A DNA stretch of 9,261 bases from Opitutaceae bacterium (GTDB lineage Bacteria; Verrucomicrobiota; Verrucomicrobiia; Opitutales; Opitutaceae), in contig JAHFTI010000123.1 of assembly GCA_023265535.1 (NCBI GenBank), positions 1-9,261 of the forward strand, read 5' to 3'. Shown here piece after piece: positions 7,421 to 9,261 of the stretch. Every line of letters begins with the position of its first letter. Position 1 is the stretch's first letter. The notes under the pieces are model-generated. The model was not told the DNA's origin, did not search any database, and saw only the letters and a program-made list of their open reading frames with translations. The translations under genes were made by a program, and so were the position numbers.

Positions 7421-7510
7421 GCTCGGCAAGGTAAGGCAACCTAGAGTCCCCCTTCTTCAAAGCTCAAGCATTTACACGCAGCCGCGCTTGATCTTTCGCC
7501 CTCCAAGCCC
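7421..7510. promoter_or_regulatory. Divergent rny/rodA intergenic interval, weak promoter candidate for rny
   Basis: This 90-nt spacer must hold the promoters for rny (leftward) and rodA (rightward) unless these lie inside the genes. On the minus strand TTGAGC (7467-7462) and TAGGTT (7443-7438) are 18 nt apart, giving a loose sigma-70-like pair with a leader of roughly 10 nt before ATG 7420. No convincing pair was found for rodA. The AT-richer core (about 7455-7476) is where one would expect promoter elements. Confidence 0.25.
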
Positions 7511-8770
7511 TTGTCTCTCGCCCACCTCCCTCCCGCCTTGAGCCTGCCCTCTCCACTCGAGCATGTCCCCTTCGTAAAACTCGCCACACGCGAGAGATGG
7601 GACATTTGGTCGCCTTTTGCGATCCTCGGGCTCAGCTGCTTCGGTGTCTTCTTCATTTACAGCGCCCAGCTCAGCGAGCAGGGCTCCAATTGGATCCAGC
7701 AGCTCGTCTTCCTGGGCGTCGGCGCCTGCCTCTACCTCGGCGTCTCGCTCATCGATTACCGCTTCTGGCTGAACGTCTCCCACTGGCTGTACGCGTTGTG
7801 CATCCTCACCCTGATCGCCGTCCTCGTCGTCGGCGACTCGCGCTTCGGCGCGCAACGTTGGATCGACCTCGGCCGCTTCTCCTACCAGCCCTCCGAGACG
7901 GCCAAGGTCGCCGTGCTGCTGATTGTAGCCAGTATCCTGATACGTTCCGAGATCGGCACAATTCGTCAGTCCATGGGTGTATTGGGGAAGTTGACGCTTG
8001 CAGTGGGTTTGCCCGTGTTCCTAATCCTGCTCCAGCCCGATTTGAAGTCTGCAATCGTGCTTCCCCCGGTCGTGCTTTCGATGCTCTACGTCTCCAAACT
8101 CTCCACACGCTTTTTTGTCGGCGTGCTCGGGGCGGTTGTATTGCTGACGAGCATCGTGACCTGGGACGTTTACCGTTACGCCGACTTCATGGACAACAAC
8201 AAGTTGTCCTTCACCAAGGACAAGGGCGCCTACGAGCCCCACTCCTGGCTCCCCTACCTGCACGACTACCAGCGCAATCGCGTGCTGACCTTCATCGCTC
8301 CCGAAAAGATCGACAAGAAGGGCACCGAGAACCTCTGGAACAAGAACCAGTCCCTCATCTCCGTCGGCTCCGGCGGCCTGCATGGCAAGGGCTGGACCCA
8401 GGGTACCCAAGCCCAGCTCGGCTACCTCCCGCGCGCCGTCGCGCACAACGACTTTATCTTCTCGGTCATCGCCGAGGAGATGGGCTTCCTCGGAAGCATC
8501 ACTGTTCTCGGCCTGTTTGGAATTGTCCTGTTTAACGGCATCCGCATCGCCAGTCTCGCAAGGGACCGGCTGGGCACCCTGATCGCCATCGGCGTGACGG
8601 TGCTCTTCATGGTGCATGTCTTCGTAAATATTGCCATGACCATCGGGCTGGTTCCCATCACTGGAATCCCGCTTCCCTTTATCAGCTACGGTGGCTCCTT
8701 TGTGCTAAGTTGTTGTTTGCTGCAAGGACTGGTCCAAAGCGTCTATCGCTTCCGGAAGGACTTCACTTAA
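7511..8770 (+). CDS. rodA: RodA, peptidoglycan glycosyltransferase of the elongasome (SEDS family)
   Basis: A polytopic inner-membrane enzyme that polymerises lipid II into glycan strands with a class B PBP. It is 419 aa if started at TTG 7511, or 410 aa from TTG 7538; no in-frame ATG occurs before codon 155, and an in-frame stop lies at 7442-7444. Family marks are RFGAQRWIDLG (111-121), YQPSE (125-129), QPDLKSAI (175-182), HDYQRNR (251-257), SLISVGSGGLHGKGWTQGTQ (281-300), AHNDFIF (311-317) and the C-terminal GIPLPFISYGGS (385-396). D314 corresponds to the conserved, functionally essential Asp of the HTDFIF motif (E. coli RodA D262 by my recollection). The family is usually about 370-ish aa; the extra length is partly at the N-terminus and partly an insertion at about 220-248, before HDYQR. 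It is divergent from rny and 100 nt upstream of the RNase E/G gene, probably co-transcribed with it. Codon use is uneven along the gene. Confidence 0.95.
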   Translation: MSLAHLPPALSLPSPLEHVPFVKLATRERWDIWSPFAILGLSCFGVFFIYSAQLSEQGSNWIQQLVFLGVGACLYLGVSLIDYRFWLNVSHWLYALCILTLIAVLVVGDSRFGAQRWIDLGRFSYQPSETAKVAVLLIVASILIRSEIGTIRQSMGVLGKLTLAVGLPVFLILLQPDLKSAIVLPPVVLSMLYVSKLSTRFFVGVLGAVVLLTSIVTWDVYRYADFMDNNKLSFTKDKGAYEPHSWLPYLHDYQRNRVLTFIAPEKIDKKGTENLWNKNQSLISVGSGGLHGKGWTQGTQAQLGYLPRAVAHNDFIFSVIAEEMGFLGSITVLGLFGIVLFNGIRIASLARDRLGTLIAIGVTVLFMVHVFVNIAMTIGLVPITGIPLPFISYGGSFVLSCCLLQGLVQSVYRFRKDFT

Positions 8771-8870
8771 CCCCGAACTCCTCCTCGCGATATGGACCGC
8801 TCTGCCAGAATTTCCTGCACACCAACCTCCGCTCAAGGTCGCCCCGGGCTAAACCCACACGCAACCCACC

Positions 8871-9261
8871 ATGAGCGACCACTCAGTCCCTAAAGACAAC
8901 GCGCCCGACACCGACGACGAGCGCGACGAAACACAACGCCTAGACGACCAGCTCGCACAGCCCCCTGAGCCCACCGAAGCCCCGCACATCGACACTGCAG
9001 AGCTGAAGGCCGGTGCCCAGGAACGCGCCAAGCAACGCCCCATCCTTCAGAAGATCCTCGCGGTCTTCCAGAAGGCCAAGAGCTCGTACCGCGAACTGAT
9101 CATCAACTCCGAACCCCTCGAAAAACGCGTCGCCCTCCTGGTCGACGGCCGCCTCGAGAAGTTCGAGATCGAACGCCAATCCGACGACCGCATGGTCGGC
9201 GGCATCTACAAGGGCCGCATCAAGAACCTCGATCCCGGCCTGAAAGCCGCCTTCGTGGACA
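8871..9261 (+). CDS. rng: Ribonuclease E/G family protein, N-terminal part only
   Basis: ATG 8871 opens a frame of 130 complete codons that runs off the window. Residues 75-130 (ELIINSEPLEKRVALLVDG, then FEIER, GGIYKGRIKNLDPGLKAAFVD) match the start of the catalytic core of RNase E/G, including the beginning of the S1 RNA-binding domain. These endonucleases process rRNA and degrade mRNA. An extension of about 74 residues precedes the core. Its first 45 residues are very acidic (many Asp/Glu) and the next 25 are Lys/Arg/Gln-rich (about 50-70). E. coli RNase G begins almost directly with the core. Whether this is an Rng- or Rne-like enzyme depends on the missing C-terminus. The gene follows rodA by 100 nt in the same direction, an arrangement in line with the known linkage of rng to cell-shape genes. 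The leader (ACGCAACCCACC before ATG) lacks a Shine-Dalgarno sequence. Confidence 0.9.
   Translation, partial: MSDHSVPKDNAPDTDDERDETQRLDDQLAQPPEPTEAPHIDTAELKAGAQERAKQRPILQKILAVFQKAKSSYRELIINSEPLEKRVALLVDGRLEKFEIERQSDDRMVGGIYKGRIKNLDPGLKAAFVD

Noticed and set aside
8792..8893. 33-codon open frame in the rodA-rng gap
   Set aside because: It overlaps the rng start in another frame, has no ribosome-binding site, no recognisable motif and atypical codon use; expected by chance.

Overview
The window is GC-rich, with strongly G/C-ending codons, and looks like a free-living Gram-negative bacterium. The most likely source is a member of the Verrucomicrobiota (Opitutales/Opitutaceae-like) or another PVC-group lineage. 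The grounds are the DUF5069-type protein, RNase Y together with an RNase E/G-family enzyme, fused multihaem c/b cytochromes, and translation starts without Shine-Dalgarno sequences. This placement is inference: there is no rRNA or marker-gene alignment behind it.

Left part (1-4646): two large, divergently transcribed, paralogous membrane cytochromes share a 186-nt control region. The minus-strand gene (its 3' end lies outside the window) has 11 CXXCH haem-c motifs, and the plus-strand gene (2281-4545) has 13. Each has a signal peptide, a periplasmic multihaem domain and a cytochrome b561/FdnI-like membrane domain. The architecture resembles Geobacter CbcL-type menaquinol:multihaem cytochrome fusions. 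The pair would plausibly take electrons from quinol (or feed them back) and pass them through 24 c-haems in the periplasm. A clear intrinsic terminator (4604-4646) closes the plus-strand gene.

Middle (4661-5836): two small plus-strand genes follow, a DUF5069-type protein and an unrecognised 111-aa protein. After them comes a 191-nt convergent spacer with a GCCTCC/GGAGGC-based inverted-repeat element.

Right part (5837-9261): RNase Y (rny, minus strand) is divergent from rodA (peptidoglycan glycosyltransferase of the elongasome). rodA is followed, in the same direction, by the start of an RNase E/G-family gene (rng/rne, cut by the window end). This places two membrane- or cytoskeleton-associated RNA-decay nucleases on either side of a cell-shape gene. 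rodA has no in-frame ATG near its 5' end and probably starts with TTG.

There is no gene-free stretch above 300 nt. I saw no tRNA, rRNA, CRISPR, insertion sequence or phage gene.
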